From Mariprofundaceae bacterium (GTDB lineage: Bacteria > Pseudomonadota > Zetaproteobacteria > Mariprofundales > Mariprofundaceae), in assembly GCA_015488125.1 (NCBI GenBank), contig WFOJ01000103.1:1-5952 (forward strand): 5,952 bases of DNA. The letters run 5' to 3'. Positions 5,848 to 5,952 of this stretch are shown one piece after another. Under the pieces are notes generated by a model, which worked only from the letters and a program-made list of their open reading frames with translations, had not been told where the DNA came from and ran no database searches. The stretch's first letter is position 1. Each line of letters starts with the position of its first letter. Position numbers and translations under genes: made by a program.

Positions 5848-5952
5848 TCAGCTGTATAACTGACTTAACCGTGCACCAAGCTCTGCCGATTGTTCCACGC
5901 CGTCAACCAGCGCCACACGCACATAGCCATCGCCGGGATTGCTGCCATGGGC
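5848..5952 (-). CDS. dapC: 3' end of class I aminotransferase, probably N-succinyldiaminopimelate aminotransferase
   Basis: Only the last 34 codons and the TGA are in the window, and the reading frame is open to the right edge. The visible tail contains AHGSNPGDGYVRVALVDGVE and ends in ARLSQLYS. The G-x-NPG-x-G-x-VR-x-ALV pattern, followed by a helix with spaced acidic and alanine residues, is the usual C-terminus of PLP-dependent fold-type I aminotransferases, and it best fits the proteobacterial DapC group. DapC converts N-succinyl-2-amino-6-ketopimelate with glutamate to N-succinyl-LL-diaminopimelate in lysine and peptidoglycan synthesis in the cytoplasm. The catalytic lysine lies outside the window, so the exact substrate is uncertain; another COG0436-type aminotransferase is possible. 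It ends 11 bp before the NfeD start. Confidence 0.65.
   Translation of the reverse strand, partial: AHGSNPGDGYVRVALVDGVEQSAELGARLSQLYS

Larger units (their letters stand above)
411..5952 (-). other. Predicted five-gene operon (aminotransferase-nfeD-SPFH-binding protein-hybrid kinase)
   Basis: All five genes run on the minus strand. The junctions are an 11-bp gap, an 8-bp overlap, an 8-bp gap and a 4-bp ATGA overlap. No terminator-like hairpin or promoter-sized space lies between them, so read-through transcription from beyond the right edge is likely. Promoters inside coding sequence cannot be excluded. Confidence 0.75.

Overview
The window reads as a piece of a Gram-negative, probably gammaproteobacterial chromosome. 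The evidence is a periplasmic solute-binding protein, an inner-membrane hybrid histidine kinase, a QmcA-type SPFH protein paired with an NfeD protein, a DapC-type aminotransferase end, and REP palindromes with the GTAG-headed TGTAGGAG form common in Pseudomonas, xanthomonads and relatives. Base composition is moderate, with no obvious break between genes. Genus cannot be read from the sequence.

Layout. Positions 1-389 hold a non-coding tandem array with a 112-bp period: three full copies and a 53-bp partial fourth. Each unit carries two REP palindromes in opposite orientation, so this is a BIME-like array. It probably continues past the left edge. From 411 to the right edge, five genes lie on the minus strand, packed with 4- and 8-bp overlaps or gaps of 8 and 11 bp. 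In transcription order (right to left) they are: the 3' end of a class I aminotransferase, probably N-succinyldiaminopimelate aminotransferase DapC (5848-5952); a short NfeD membrane protein (5396-5836); a QmcA-like SPFH protein (4432-5403); a UrtA-like solute-binding protein with an uncleaved-looking N-terminal membrane segment (3188-4423); and a Cache-HAMP-PAS hybrid histidine kinase with a C-terminal receiver (411-3191). The array begins 22 bp after the kinase stop codon.

How they may work together. NfeD and SPFH proteins are a known pair that assembles in the membrane. The solute-binding protein resembles the urea/amide/branched-chain amino-acid binding family, but no ABC permease or ATPase gene is in the window. 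Instead it overlaps the kinase gene by ATGA. The simplest reading is a ligand-sensing pair, with a membrane-tethered binding protein presenting a small amide-like ligand to a hybrid kinase. Co-transcription with a membrane-scaffold pair raises the further, inferred possibility that the sensor sits in an SPFH/NfeD membrane domain. The ligand, the phosphotransfer partner and the output regulator are not visible here.

No tRNA, rRNA, CRISPR array, insertion sequence, riboswitch or convincing promoter was seen. The operon promoter must lie beyond the right edge unless there are internal ones.
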